NCBI GenBank assembly: GCA_910574455.1
Contig: CAJSYZ010000011.1
Location: forward strand, 2,836,941-2,900,940
DNA length: 64,000 nucleotides
Reading direction: 5' to 3'
Origin: Trichaptum fuscoviolaceum
Lineage: Eukaryota > Basidiomycota > Agaricomycetes > Hymenochaetales > Trichaptaceae
In this document: piece after piece, positions 46,222-58,892 of the stretch
Layout of the letters: each line of letters begins with the position of its first letter
How positions within the stretch are numbered: the first letter of the stretch is position 1
Made by a program: the position numbers and the translations under genes
The notes under the pieces: generated by a model
Told to the model about the DNA's origin: nothing
Databases searched by the model: none
Seen by the model: only the letters and a program-made list of their open reading frames with translations

Positions 46222-49200
46222 CTATACTCCGTACCGCTCCATTAGTCGTTGTTGAATGGCCGGAGGGAATGTGGACACTTGTGCGTGCCATTGAGTCGGA
46301 TCCCATTCCTTCAAACCCCGCAGAATTTCTGAGAACGCGTGGTTAAGGCCTTGCGAAGGATTCGTCCAACGAACGATGGCATTGCAGAACCAAAGCAAGC
46401 TCTGTGGGATAAGACTCAGATCCATGCCATTTCTGACGCACATGTGCTTTCTCGCTTACCTTCCAGATTCCTCCAGGATTTACTTGCACCAACTGACATA
46501 AACCACGGAACGCTGAGTCCTTCTCCTCGTTGTCTCGAATGTCATGTAGAGCCATGCACCATGCTTGGGCGAATTCGTTTAGGTGAGGTGCTACTAATCC
46601 AGGGTGCATGAGACCGATGCGGCCGATTGACACTGCGGCATTCTCATGCAAGCTTCGCGGAGCTTTCGGATGTAGCAAGATTGGAACCAACCGCGTGATC
46701 AAAGGTTGGACCCACTGCGCAAAGTCAGGGTCATCTGGGAGGATTAGAAAGTCTAATTAGCCTCCACGTCTGAGAGAAATGTTGAGAAGGGGTTATATAC
46801 GTACTTGTGCCATATCTGAGTGCAACTTCGCCAACGCTCCATGCCGCATTGTTGCATGCACTTATGAATTCGACCTTCGGCTCGGGATCGAGTTGAATCA
46901 CGAGTTCCGCCATGATCAGCGGCATTTTCGGCCGCAAGATAGGGAAGCAATGCATTGCGAGGTCGCCAACGAGGGCATATGCTGACTGGCGAACGGGCGC
47001 CTGTGGATGCTTCAGGCACACAGTGAGCAAGTCAAGAAGATTTGGATTCGACGTATTGATGTAAGATTCGAGAGACATGGCGAGTCCTTGTGTCATTCCT
47101 GACAAGAGGTCGAGCGCTACAACGAGGAAAGACTTGTCTGGCTCGTCCAAATCCGGATTTTGTTGGTAGGCTTGGTAATTCAAAAGCGAAGTATGCACTA
47201 GAGTCAAGCACCTCTCAAAGATAGGTGCTACGTAAGGGAGGAATGCCGGTCCGATTGCTATTGTTACTGATGAAAGGCACTGAAACACAACGATGTCAAA
47301 ACTGGGAAGACCTGTCGTTCAATTGAGCGCTACTCACTTCAAGCAGAGGCACGAGGTCCTCGTCGGAGTTCTTGAGTTTATCCCACCTCTTCAATAGAGG
47401 AGGCATGAGAATGTCGACGTAAGTAGGATTTTGGAGGGCTGGGCCCACAGCATCCGCAAGGGTTCCCACTGCGTCATAGAGTATGAGCATATTCTTATGT
47501 TGGTACTTTTCAAAGGCGAACACGAGATTCTTGAGCACGGGTTCTAGGTAAGGAATAAGCTCTGGGCCGGCATCCTCTTCAAGAGTCGCAAAGGCGGAAC
47601 ATCCCGCTTCTTGTACACGCTTGTTATTGTCCAAAACCATGCGCAACAGCTGAGTTCCAAAGGTTTTATTCGTTAACATGGTGTCGCAAATTATTATATA
47701 AAACGATGAAAGACGTACCCCTTCAAGGGTAGGCACGAAAAATTGCATCTTGTGTTCGGGTGAAATAGGCTGGGTGCACCAACTCGCGTATCTACCGAGA
47801 GTCCAACATGTGATTGATCGAACAAGAGGCTACAATATATGACCTTAAGATTAACTCTTATAACGTTCTTAATGGCTCACCTTAGGATCATTCAACATAT
47901 TAATGAGATATGGTATTAATGTTGGCAGATGCGGTTCTATGGCGTCGATGCATCCTGATAGAAACGATCGGTTATTGACCTTCGAATATTAGAGTTGTAA
48001 AGCATTGAAGTAAAACTAACCTTCGGCCATAGCGCCTAAGGCAAGAATCCCACTTTCTCGTTGCATCCAGTCTGTGCTCCAAAGCTTATCTTTCAAAGGT
48101 GCGAGAAGTACGTTGAGCAAGTCGGCACCAAAACGAACAGCCAGCACATCCAATGCTGCCGCAGCACATTTCCGAAGATTCCACTCAGTAGACATCTCAT
48201 CATCGAAATCGTCGCCGTCATAATCATCGTCCTCGTCATCATCATCTGATATTTCTTCACCATACGCGCCCAGCCGAGGCTTGTTCTCTTCGTCGCCATC
48301 CTCACGCTCGTAGCCATGCGCCTTTTGGCCGTAGTGTCGCGGTTTGATGTCCGTGTCTTTGTCAGGAACATTTGCGTCATCCGCATCTCCATCGAGCCAC
48401 AATAAGTCGTCCTCGCCATATATCATGCATTCCAAGAGAATGGGTGCCACCTTCGGTAACAAAGGTTGCAGATGAGGTGACAAGTCGGGATCCTCCGCGA
48501 ATGTCAACCAGAACTCGCAAGCTTCCAAAGCTACTGTTTCGTTTTGGTCGCGAGTGGAATAAAGCATGTATTCCGCCACGTTGTTCATCTCGGGCATCAG
48601 CTTCTCTGGCTTTGACGCTAGAAGCAGCACGAGGGACTGGCAGACGTGACGTCGAACATTAGCATCGTCATCTGACGCCCGTTTGAAAAGTGTGGCGATA
48701 AAAGTGTCCAGGTGCGCAAAGAGTGATTGACTGTTGATTGGAACGAAGTAGGATAAACACGCAATCGCGTGTGCTCGCATCTTTGCATTCGGATGTTCGG
48801 ATAGTGTAAGGAATTTGGGAATCATGTAGTCAAGAGGCCGCGTGCCGCCCATATCTACGTCCATTTTCCGTGGATAGTCTTCGCAGGCCTTCTCGAGAAC
48901 ATTGAACGCCGCCTACAAAGCTAGGGTTAAGGGGGGCTACAATGTCATCTATGATTGTTGACGGTGCTCACCTCCTGCTGATCTATGCTTGGTGCATCTA
49001 AAGCCTGAACCAGATGCTGAAGACATTCGGGCCAGTTTTTGGGGTCCAGAATGCCTAAGAACGCGACGATATCCTGTCCAGCCGTGTTTCGAACCATAAT
49101 GGATGAATCGGTAAATGCTTGAAGAACAGACGCTTTCACAAACGTCGCTACTTCAGGAGAGCTACGCAATATAAGCCTCGCATTGTTCTTCAGGAGATAG

Positions 49201-49463
49201 CCCGCGATCGTTCGGATTCGCTCCTCCTCTTGTGGCATACACGCAAGAATGTACGACAGGTAAGCAATGTAATCAGGAACACGCGTAAAATTGTTCAATT
49301 TCTGTGACATAAAATTCAGAGGAAGTATGGAGCAATAGCAAGCACGATTTAGACTTACAATCGTTATCGTCCTCTGGACTTCAGCATTGTGGGTGTCTGT
49401 AGAGTCGTGAATGGTCTGCAAAATCTCTTGCAAACCTGCCTGTTGTGGAGCCCAGGTGGCCAT
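46222..49463 (-). CDS. Transportin / karyopherin beta-2 (Kap104-type import receptor)
   Basis: Nuclear import receptor that carries PY-NLS cargoes such as mRNA-binding proteins, built of HEAT repeats. It starts [20 protein letters not shown] (49463). Landmarks: [20 protein letters not shown] (importin-beta N-terminal region, slightly diverged), [63 protein letters not shown]. The characteristic acidic H8 loop ([20 protein letters not shown]) follows, then [80 protein letters not shown]. It ends [10 protein letters not shown] at 46222, typical of transportins. About nine short introns are present. It appears full length and intact. Confidence 0.95.
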
Positions 49464-50604
49464 AGTCAATAAACAACAAAGTTGAGACGCTTCAGATGTG
49501 AGTTCGACGCGTTAAGTAGACGCCAGAAGTAAAGGTTTAAGACGAAAAAAACGAAAGGTGGGGGGAGGACGGGCAGCAGGAGAAGAGGTGCACAGATCAA
49601 CGAGTGCTTCGTGAAGCAACTCTTGTCAACATTATGTAATCATGTGGTTTTGCCTTCTAGTTTTATTCAAGGCTTCGTGTGGCGACCCTGAACTCTTCTC
49701 TTCCATATCCCTACACTGCTATGACACGTTGTTCCCGTACGGTAGAAAAGTACTCATGAGGCATGACAACCAATACGATACTTTGATTATTTTGACAGGG
49801 CAAAGACTGTTTATTGAACTGTTCCGGGAAGAACGATAGTCGAGTTGCATATTCTCGACAATATAAAACAACGACTACTGGCAAATATGAAAACTTGGAA
49901 CATATAACATTAACTATACGTTACATGTGCCTCTATCCTAATCTTAACATACTTAGGAAAGTTTGAGGTAATTCAATGTCTTAGTGATTTGTGTCTTCCT
50001 TATGCTCCGGACCAAATGTTTTTTAGATCGATCGGTAGCTTGGGGCAACCATCACACAAAGTATCTGGTGATGAGATGTAGCATGGGACGAGCCGATATG
50101 GCTGCACGCGCCCGGTAGCAGGTTCAGGACTTGTCCGGTGGCTTTATGCTTGATTTCGAGATGTGGGGAAACCGCGCTACAGAGATGCCAGAGACCTGCA
50201 GACACGAAGGAATCATGCTTCCAGATCATTCAATCTGTTTCATATGATCGCTCATAGATACCAGAGATAGCATTTCATTTGCCTCCGAAGCCTGTCTGGC
50301 ACTACTGCGAAGTGTTGATTCCCGTCCCGGTGATTCCGCATTGTCCGATACAAGCATGGCCATATTTGCAACAAGCTTGTTGCAAGCGAGACGAGAAGCC
50401 ATGCAGTATTAGATGCCACCCACAGAGCTCTTCACGCATCGTTACCACAGGATTTGAAGAGGATAATAGAGAAAGAGACATGAAACATCAACCAGGTAAG
50501 TTACAAGCCATTACACTACTGTACGCGTCAACATGAAGTCATTCAAACCATAAAAGAGTTGAGGGTGTAATCTCGGAGGAAAATGAGCCAACAGCCACAG
50601 AAGC
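49464..50604. other. Intergenic stretch, no recognised gene
   Basis: Promoter side of the transportin gene at the left and 3' side of the permease gene at the right. Short frames only; no domain, repeat or RNA gene could be recognised. Confidence 0.5.
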
Positions 50605-52843
50605 TCAGCGCGCTTCTGAGACGAATGTACTTGCGTCATATCCTTTTTCGCTTTTCATCGACCCACTCTCCTCGTCATAAGTCGCAGAGTCTTCGTACAC
50701 GAGGGAGATTTCCGTGATCTGTTCACCGACCTCGTTCCAATAGGCACTTGTCGCTGGCACTGGAAACACCTTGTTGAGAAGCCAGTACGTCGTGGAAGAC
50801 ACGATGAACCCGGCGAAGAAGTTGACGCTAGAAGAGGCAAAACATGTGTTAGAAACGGTCTTCCGATTTCATAGAACGATAATGCGGGGAGAGAAGCGTT
50901 AGCCACTCACTTGTAGATGTACTGGGCCCCAACTGGGACATTCCGGCCGATAGCGCCCGCGAAGCCCACAACATTAATGAGAATGCCGGCGATATACGCG
51001 CCGTATGCACGCAAGTTGATACCAAATAGGTAGAAGTACGGCCCGGTCCGGCGAGCACTGTAAAGATCCTTCACTTGCAGGTATCCCTTGCGTACGACGT
51101 AGTAATCGCAAATGAGCACCCCGGCAATCGATGAAAGGAAGACAGAGTACGAAGAGAGGTAGGTCGTGAAGTTATTCGAGGACGATAGGAGATTCCAAGG
51201 ACACATTGCCAGGCCGACTGCAGCGCACACAAAGCCGCCGCGGCGAATATTGATAAAGCGTGGCATGAGCGCGGTCATGTCCGTACCTGTTTCATGACAG
51301 GAAAAAATAAGTTGACAAGCTTGCTTTCATACAGCAGCCCGAAGGAAATCTTACCAGCAGAGACGGAATTTGCCGCAATATTTGTGCCCAGTTGAGCAAG
51401 GGCGAAAGCCGTGGCAATGAAGAAGACACCCGCACGAGGGCCGCTTCCTCCGTCATCCAGGAAACGAGACAGTAGGTCAAGCGGACTCCAGATTGTCTCA
51501 TCGTAGATCACCGTCGACGATGATGATACGATGATACCAATGAACGATGTGACCGCGAATCCGATGGGGATTGTCAATAGCTGCGACCATAGCGCATCGC
51601 GAGGCTTTTTGGAAAAGCGAGAAAAGTCGGGGTCATTGCTGAAAAGGTTCGGAAGGCATGTAAATCAAGCTGTAATGACCGGATATATGGTGAGTGATAC
51701 ATACACGATGAGCGTCGCGAAGTTAGCGATGGACGACATTATACCCTTGACCATACCCCAAGCAAGATCGCTGCCATGGATCGTATTGCGTTTGTGAATG
51801 ATCGGGCCAATGCCATGCGCTTTTACAATCGCCCAGACCTACTTCAGTGATGAGCCTTGCTTGAGTATCGATTAACTGAGCATCTTACGAAGAAAGCAAT
51901 GCCAGCCGCCGGTACGATGTAGGCCTTCACAGTGAATAGATGTCTGATCTTATGGACAGGGAACTGTGCAACGATCGTTAGGAAAAGATTTCATCAAAAC
52001 GAACGATATTTAAGCATCGTCTCAACTCACCCAAATCGCGGGCAGACTTAGCAACCAGAATAAGAAGAATGAGACAAAATCTCTCGTGTTAGTGCCCGAT
52101 GATACAGGTAGACCATTATGGACATGCTCGAAGCTCGGCCAGATACTTCTGATCATCAGATAGACGCAGGTACCTTTGGAACAGGTAAATTAGCGATTGG
52201 AGACGCAATCTCACCACCAGAATATTACGTACCGCCAATCCATGACTGCACACCATACCAGATGCATGCCATAGCCGCTCGATTGAAGACCGGCCACAGC
52301 GAACCCCATACGCCAAAGGAAGAGCGAGAGACAACTGGGAACCCAATGTGATATACCGCGCCAATGCGACCAGTCATGCAAATGAAGGAGCCCGAGATGA
52401 AGTAGCCAATCCATACACTGCGTCCGCGGCTCAATCAGTCCGAAGCCGACTATGCAAATCGCGCAGTTCGCTTACCAGAGCCATGACTGCCACCACGACA
52501 ATCCACCGACGATCATCGACGACGAGATCATCCATGTGTTCTGATGGAGGAAGCATCGAATCGAAGCCTTGTCAGTAGCAAGTTCTGCCCTAGGATAGAA
52601 AGGCACATACGATGTTGAAAGAATCAGCAATCCAAAAGGCTACGAAGTTCCATGAACCCCATTGGCGACGCGCCGGCTCAACTATAAGTTACAGGGTATC
52701 AGCAAGGTAAAATGTGTAATAGGCTATGGCGGGGTATTCGTACCTGGCTTTAAGTCATCATTGACCAGCATAAGCTGGGCTGTGGTAAGGCCCGGCTCGG
52801 AATGTACGGCTAGCTTATCGAGAGCACGCTTGATCTGCGACAT
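50605..52843 (-). CDS. NCS1-family permease (uracil/allantoin type)
   Basis: Plasma-membrane nucleobase or allantoin symporter of the NCS1 (Fur) family. It starts [20 protein letters not shown] (52843). Then come [22 protein letters not shown] TM1, [40 protein letters not shown] (family signature), [58 protein letters not shown] (loop motif), [38 protein letters not shown] and [20 protein letters not shown]. It ends STFVSEAR at 50605. About eight introns of 50-60 bp are present. The DPDFSRF and LGTNIAANS motifs are diagnostic of fungal Fur-type carriers. Uracil versus allantoin or uridine cannot be settled here. No lesion was seen. Confidence 0.93.
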
Positions 52844-53764
52844 GATAGAGACGATCTCCCCCAGACGAAGCTGAGAACACCGAGAGCCAGAGTGCTGCTG
52901 AAGGCGTTCAGCACGCTGCAGAGTAAGACCATCTTCAAGTTCTCCATGTATATATACATACCTGTAAATCCGAAGCTTATCTCGAGTGGAGACTTCTTCT
53001 CCTTATCTCTGGGGAATATCTCAATTGGTATCAATATGTTAACGCCCAGGACTTCTTATCTTCCCGCCTCCCTTCAAAGTTCAAACATCGCCGTGGAAGT
53101 TTTTTAAGCTCGAGCCCGCCACAGTCCCGACCTTTCATATTGGGGGCACAGCTTGAAATTGTCCTGGAGGGATAGTTGCTCGATAAGCACGCCCGCAAAG
53201 TGGTGCAGTCCCAATAATACTGCGAATAAGAGCTCAGCTATGTGCGAAGCTGGTAGTGACCTGTGCGCATGATGCGGTGTTAAGGAAATAAAGTAAGAAA
53301 AACATCTCTGGATGGTAAGAGATCAACGTGCAGATGTGAGACTGAGTGTACTGAGCACGCGGAAAAGCCGAATACGCGAAGACGTGGGGTTGACTTTTCG
53401 GGTACCTTAGCGAGGCGTTTGAAGCACATGGTCATCACTGAAATACTGCAGGGCACGATCGGTGTACTTCCGAGTCTCAGATATTCTCATAACAAAAAGA
53501 AAACGAAAGCACCCCGATGAAAGATCTCCGATAGAGTGTGAGAGATAAGCTCACAGCTCGAAGCAAATGTCTCCGAAGTTCAGGACCAAAATTCGATCGC
53601 GAAATACCTGCGAGTACCTTGAAAATGCTCGAATTCATAAATATCTAACATTGAAAGCCATGCGGCCGCACTCTACACGATCGTCAAGTCCGAAGCGATA
53701 TTAAAGGCTGCCATACAAAATTTCGCGGATATCCGCCTGTTCCGTAGTTGACGCCACAATGGCA
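52844..53764. other. Intergenic stretch, no recognised gene
   Basis: Upstream region of the permease gene and downstream region of ERD2. Nothing recognisable apart from short chance frames. Confidence 0.5.
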
Positions 53765-54889
53765 TTATGCAGGAAGCTCGAATTTTTGTCCTTGCAGTAC
53801 TCTGTACCAGAAGTTAACACTTTTGGTGGACGCAAGCATGTCGGTACGTACTTTGTGAAGTAAATGTAGAAAAAATCCAGATACAACCCTGTCTGCACTA
53901 GGCCTGCTATTACGGCGATAGGATCTACTGTGCCGTCCGAGAAGTATCTAACGTCAGGAGTAAATCAGCAACCAGTTCGCTTGGTATTCCTCAGAAGAAT
54001 GAGAACGAGAGAAGTATCTCCGCCTCCTCTTCACGCATTTGCTGCGCAAAGCTACATGGCTAGGAGTAGACGAAGGTTGAAAAGAACTTGAAAGGTACAG
54101 CTTGTTGCAAGGATAACAGGGGAAGAGGCTAGCGGAGGCAAAAGGGAATGGAGAAAACTCACCGGTAAATCCAGTTGGGGATATACAATGCACGGTAAGC
54201 ACCCAGCGCAGCAACATAATGTGTCGTAATTGTCTCCGCCTCCCCCGTGCGCTGCAACATGAACAGTTGAGGCATAATTGCGACCGACTCGAGGTAGATC
54301 GAGAAGGCCCATAGGATTTCGACGAACGTGAATTTGTAGTTGAAGATTAACGCAAGGACAAATGAGGGTCCGGCAAGGTACTCGACGCGGAACGTGTCAA
54401 TGGAGGGGTCCTGTGTTGGCCTGGGTTACCTATGTGGTCAGCATTGCGAACGAGCAAAATGTCGAACGGCAGACAGAAGTCTAAGAAACTCTGAGTGCCA
54501 CTACTCACCTAAAGCGTACTTTCATGAGGTATAGGATATAGCAGCTACTCCCAATGAAGAATAACTTCATGATCGTGTTGTATAATGAGACCCATTCTCC
54601 GAACAAGAGATCGAGGTAGCGTGTCACGAAGACAACAACATACAGCGCCTGGGTTTTAAAGGAGATGCCTGACAGACGCAACAGTGGCACATCAACAGCC
54701 AATTTTCAGTATCATAGGCTTCTGCTCACCTCTACATGACCTCGACGTCTGAATTTTATGTAGCAATATGAATATGGACGCCAAGTGCGACAGGTCGCCT
54801 GCCGATGCATAACGTTTAGCAACTTTTTACTGCTCCATCTCGCTTTAGGACCCTTTATTCAACTCACCGAAAAATCGGAAGATATTCAT
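53765..54889 (-). CDS. ERD2: ER lumen protein retaining receptor (KDEL/HDEL receptor)
   Basis: Seven-helix Golgi/ERGIC receptor that returns HDEL-tagged ER proteins through COPI vesicles. It starts MNIFRFFG at 54889. After a short first exon and intron come [16 protein letters not shown], then [96 protein letters not shown] and [17 protein letters not shown], ending FFYIYFTK. The open frame past the last helix reads on to 53701. However, a gtacgt...tggtacag intron (about 53850-53801) joins FTK to [15 protein letters not shown] at 53765, the family's normal C-terminus, and I used that end. It appears intact. Confidence 0.95.
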
Positions 54890-55550
54890 AACTGTGGTTC
54901 ACTGTGCACGTCTGATAGATAAGTTGCTACTGCGCAGCTTGCAATTGCTCAGAGTATGTTCACAGGCCGCGCGCTGTCCACGACGTGCCAGTGAATCGTA
55001 AAGAAAGTCGACGTGTTTTGTTTGGTCTTGTTACTAGTTACGGCGATCCTGCGAACACTAGCGGTGACGACGTATGTATTCGAGTTTCAGGGTCTTTGCT
55101 GGGAAACACTGTAAGTGTTCACAACAAGGATTATATGTTCCCAATCTTATACAAAAGTTGACTATATAACGATGCGCTTGGACGACCATCTTCCTAAGCT
55201 ATTGCGCGAAGATGCTACTAGTAGTATATATCCATGTGAGATATGTAAAATTAAGCTTTATCATACTAATATGGAATAACGGAGGCAAAGACTCGGACTC
55301 GAAAGGATCCGGTCGCTGCTGCATCCGCCCTCCAGTCAGATATGCCACACGTTTTTGTAGAGTTTTTTGAATGTTTCTCCTATATTTTCGCATACATAGT
55401 CTCCTTTCAGATTACGCTGTAACCCATGATCAAATATTTAGAGAGATGAAGACAAAATGAATTAGCATAAATTACCACCACAAACTTTGTGCATAGCACT
55501 GACAGCAAGTAGATAACACCATAGAAATGCAAGCGATACAACTCGGGGAC
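54890..55550. other. Intergenic stretch, no recognised gene
   Basis: Promoter side of ERD2 and 3' side of the L-type lectin gene. The frame at 55199-55393 (-) is unsupported. Nothing else is seen. Confidence 0.5.
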
Positions 55551-57094
55551 TTAGAACCGCTTCCCGCTACTCCACATGTCAATTCCCCCACCTCGTCTTC
55601 GGTTGAAGCTTCCACCACCAAATCCATTTCGTCGCGAATACTCTTGATAGCCGTAGAGCGCGCCGGCACAAACACCCCCGAAGAGGAAGAGCTTGACTAA
55701 GAACCAAGTCCAAGAGCCGGATGTCGCTGAAGATGATCCTGATTGGAGCTTGTCTTTCGGGGCTTTGGGGTCGGCAAGAATTGCAGAAGATGTAGAGACG
55801 GAAATGATGCTAATAGTATGTTATTAGTGCATCAATTAACGTAAGGTGTAAAAATGTGCTCACTCATGGGAATCGTATACGTCTCCTGTTAAGGCCGAGA
55901 AACCAACGAAGGGTGATTGGGGAAGGGAGAACCCATCCAGACGGAAACAGTCAGTCCACTCATTCCCTATATATTTTCCTTTTCAGTACGACCGCTAGTA
56001 AAACGATTTGATAAATCACACACAAGCTTTATACTGCAACTTAACATCAAGATATCGGTCTTTGATGTATGTAAGCTGGATCTTAGTGGGTACATTCGTC
56101 CTGCGAACATTTGCCTAGGAAAAAGCCGAGTCAGAAGCATGTGTGAAGGCACGGTCAAGTGTTGAAAGTGTACCGAACAGCCTCCTAGGCTATTGGTGTC
56201 GCCGTCAAGATCGTGATTATATTTTGTCTTCCCGTCGCCCATCATAGCCATGATTCGGGGGAAAGAATACGTGTGTCGGGCGTTAGCATATCTGGAAGGG
56301 ATGTTCACTTTAGAAAACCTGAATTAATCATGGGCGACTTACGTGTCGATGAATATACCCAAGCCTTCGAATTCGTCTGTCATCAATTTCTTCAGCTCCC
56401 CGTGTCCTGTATGTCACAAATGTCTTCTCTTACCTATTGAGCCAAATACAGGACCTGGTTCCGCTCGCTTCTTCGTTAACCAGATTGCCATTCCATCGCC
56501 AAACAAATGTGTCGAGTCTCCAGAAATCTACGTTTTCGGTGAACATGAGCTCGTTCCTGAGATTTGAATGGAAAGTCACCTTGAATTCCACCTCAATGAC
56601 AAAGTTGGACGCAGTAAGTGGTAGTCGCGACCATAACCATCCCTGTGATGTATCCCTCATTCCTCAGCACAACACTTATCTGAAGATCGAAGCAAGCTTG
56701 CCATTTGCGAAGGTTTGTTCCGTGTTAGACGAATGTGTTTGTTGGTGTTCTAGTAGGAAATGCTCAGAACGAAAGAGAGCGTTATGAATTGCTCGTACAT
56801 ACAATATAGGAATCAGCACCAAAGTCCCACCAGCGATTTTGTAGATCTTGGTCGATGTATGGTGCGAATGCGGAGTGTGTCCGAAGGTTCACAAGCTAGC
56901 AGTAGTAGTACAGTGTGATTATAGATTCTTCACTGTCCGATATCGAAGCTAATAACACGCACGCGGTCAATAGTCACATTCTGTAGGGCCTGAGGTTGGG
57001 ATTTGTCCTTCTTCTTGTCCTTTGCAGCGACAACTGCCAATGGAAGAAGCACCAGCAATTGGAATAACAGCCGATATACGCTTCCGGCTCGCAT
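55551..57094 (-). CDS. L-type lectin cargo receptor (VIP36/Emp47-like)
   Basis: Type I membrane lectin of the early secretory pathway that binds high-mannose glycoproteins. A signal peptide (MRAGSVYRLLFQLLVLLPLA, then VVAAKDKKKD) begins at 57094. The carbohydrate-recognition domain follows: LRTHSAFAPYIDQDLQNRWW, DFGADSYI, SQGWLWSRLPLTASNFVIEV, EFKV, FGDGMAIWLTKE-type exon, EGLGIFIDTYANARHTYSFP, RIMAMMGDGKTKYNHDLDGD, TNSLGGCS. The stalk is GFSALTGDVYDSHDIISVST. One transmembrane helix (TWFLVKLFLFGGVCAGALYG) precedes a short cytosolic tail, YQEYSRRNGFGG...GIDMWSSGKRF-stop. About eight introns are present. It is divergent from the FSH gene, with 248 bp between their ATGs as a shared promoter region. 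It appears intact. Confidence 0.9.
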
Positions 57095-57342
57095 TTTCGG
57101 TTTGAAAGAAGGTCGAAGGAAAGTAAAGCCCGAAGGCAAGAGCTTTTACAAAACTTGAGGTCGTGGTGGTGGCGAGCGGTTGCCTCTAGCTACTTCCACG
57201 CACAAACTTGAGGTCCAAATTCTATTTTTAGGTCAGAACAGCCTGAGCAGGGTCAAAAGTTATGTGCGAATTCAAGCCAACCGCTCTTGGTAACCTACCA
57301 CAACCTTCTCTCTTCACTTTCAATTACTATTAACTCTTGACT

Positions 57343-58535
57343 ATGGCTACCAAGAAGATACTTATGCTACATGGGTAAGCAATACGAAACCTATATGTCT
57401 CGTACAAAATGCTAATATACATTGATATAGCTATGCCCAGAATGCCGTTGTGTTCTACAAGCGAGTCAGCATATGTACATAACCACTCGAAGCCAGACTT
57501 ACAGAGGTTGTTGGCTTTAGTTAGGGGCGATCAGACGAGCTTGCGGGAAGACTATCGACTTCGGTAAGGCTATAATCCTTCATGAAATTTATATTGAATC
57601 TAAACCTGTATAAAGTCTTCGTCGATGCACCGCTTGTGCTTCAACCGGCTGACCTAGCAATCTTTGACTCGAAGGCAATAAATGCCGAAGAGACGACGCC
57701 GCAATCCAAAAATCCGGAGGATATCCCTCGTGGATGGTGGAAGGCAGATCCTGATCGCACGAAGGCGGTCGGACTCGAAGAATCGCTGTTGAACTTGAAA
57801 GAGGTGCTCATGAAAGACACCTACGATGTATGTGGTTTGCCCTATCGAGTCAGCACAGGCGCATGATTCTGACGGCAATATTAGGGCGTCTTTGGCTTTA
57901 GTCAAGGGGCCGGTATGGCTGCGCTCTTATCTGCGCTGGTCAGTACACGTTCCTCTACGTATTGCTGCCTCTCTGACACTCACCACAGCTCGAACGGCCT
58001 GACTACTACCCGCCATTTCTGGTCGACGGGAAAGCTCCTCATCCGCCGATGTATGTCCCTACCTCAATACTTTCTCCCCCTGACTTATGCTTACCAACTC
58101 TACAGGAAGTTTTGCGTCGCAGTCGCCGGGTTCAAGCTGCTCGCCGAGGATTGGGCCCCGCTTTTCTCCCCAAGCTACCAGACACCGACGCTGCATATAG
58201 TGGGCATGAACGATGTCATAGTTGTTCCCGAGCGCGCACAAGCCCTCATAGATGTCTCCGCCAACGCACGCGTTGTTAAGCACGATGGAGGTCACTTCAT
58301 TCCGACGAAACAGGCATGGCGTAATTTCCTCCGGGACTACCTGCGGGATCCGTTCGGAAATGTTCAGAATCCTCCGGGGCCGGGTGATGCGGCTGCGGGC
58401 GAATTCGCCGCTGTGCCTCCCATCCCTAGCGTTCCCGCACCGGCGAGGGTGAGCCCTACGGGCGAGAGTGCTCCGCCCGTTAAATCAGAAGTTCCGCCAG
58501 ACTTCACTGGCCAGACACAGGAAAACGCAGCATAA
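57343..58535 (+). CDS. FSH-family serine hydrolase
   Basis: Alpha/beta-hydrolase of the FSH1/FSH2/FSH3 (ovarian-cancer-gene-2-like) family; cytosolic, of unknown natural substrate. It starts MATKKILMLHG at 57343, and very short exons encode YAQNAVVFYKR and the following segment. Then come FVDAPLVLQPADL, NPEDIPRGWWKADPDRTKAV, the nucleophile elbow GVFGFSQGAGMAALLSAL, PPFLVDGKAPHPP, FCVAVAGFKLLAEDW, TPTLHIVGMNDVIVVPERAQ (acid Asp) and VVKHDGGHFIPTKQAWRNFL (catalytic His). A Pro/Ala-rich tail ends GQTQENAA at 58535. The catalytic triad is present. Several introns of about 50 bp occur. The Pro-rich tail is longer than in yeast FSH proteins. Confidence 0.92.
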
Positions 58536-58892
58536 CTTAAATGTTCGCACCAAGATCATGCATTTACGATAGAGCGTAATAGTAAGTTTGTCAGAATGAT
58601 TTGGAGCTCTTTGTAGATCGCTCATCGTGTCTGTCTAGATAAAGTTAGACTATAGAACATGCATTGTATAGAATTGCCACCCAATCAAGAGCAACATGAA
58701 ATTCCTGTTCAATCGGTGCTCACTTGTCTACGAACTTTCCGGCCTTGTAGGGCTTCGATGCTACTGAATAATGAATAGTTCCAATGCAGTGAGAGTGATA
58801 CATATATAAACATGAATGCCTTAACTTTGAAGTCCCAGCATCCCCATCTTCCACCCCTCTCTCAACTCTCTAATACATGGTATATAATTACA

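Noticed and set aside
53701..53898. ERD2 reading through to a stop at 53701
   Set aside because: That tail ([14 protein letters not shown] and on) does not fit the family. Splicing out about 50 bp gives the canonical QKFELPA end at 53765.
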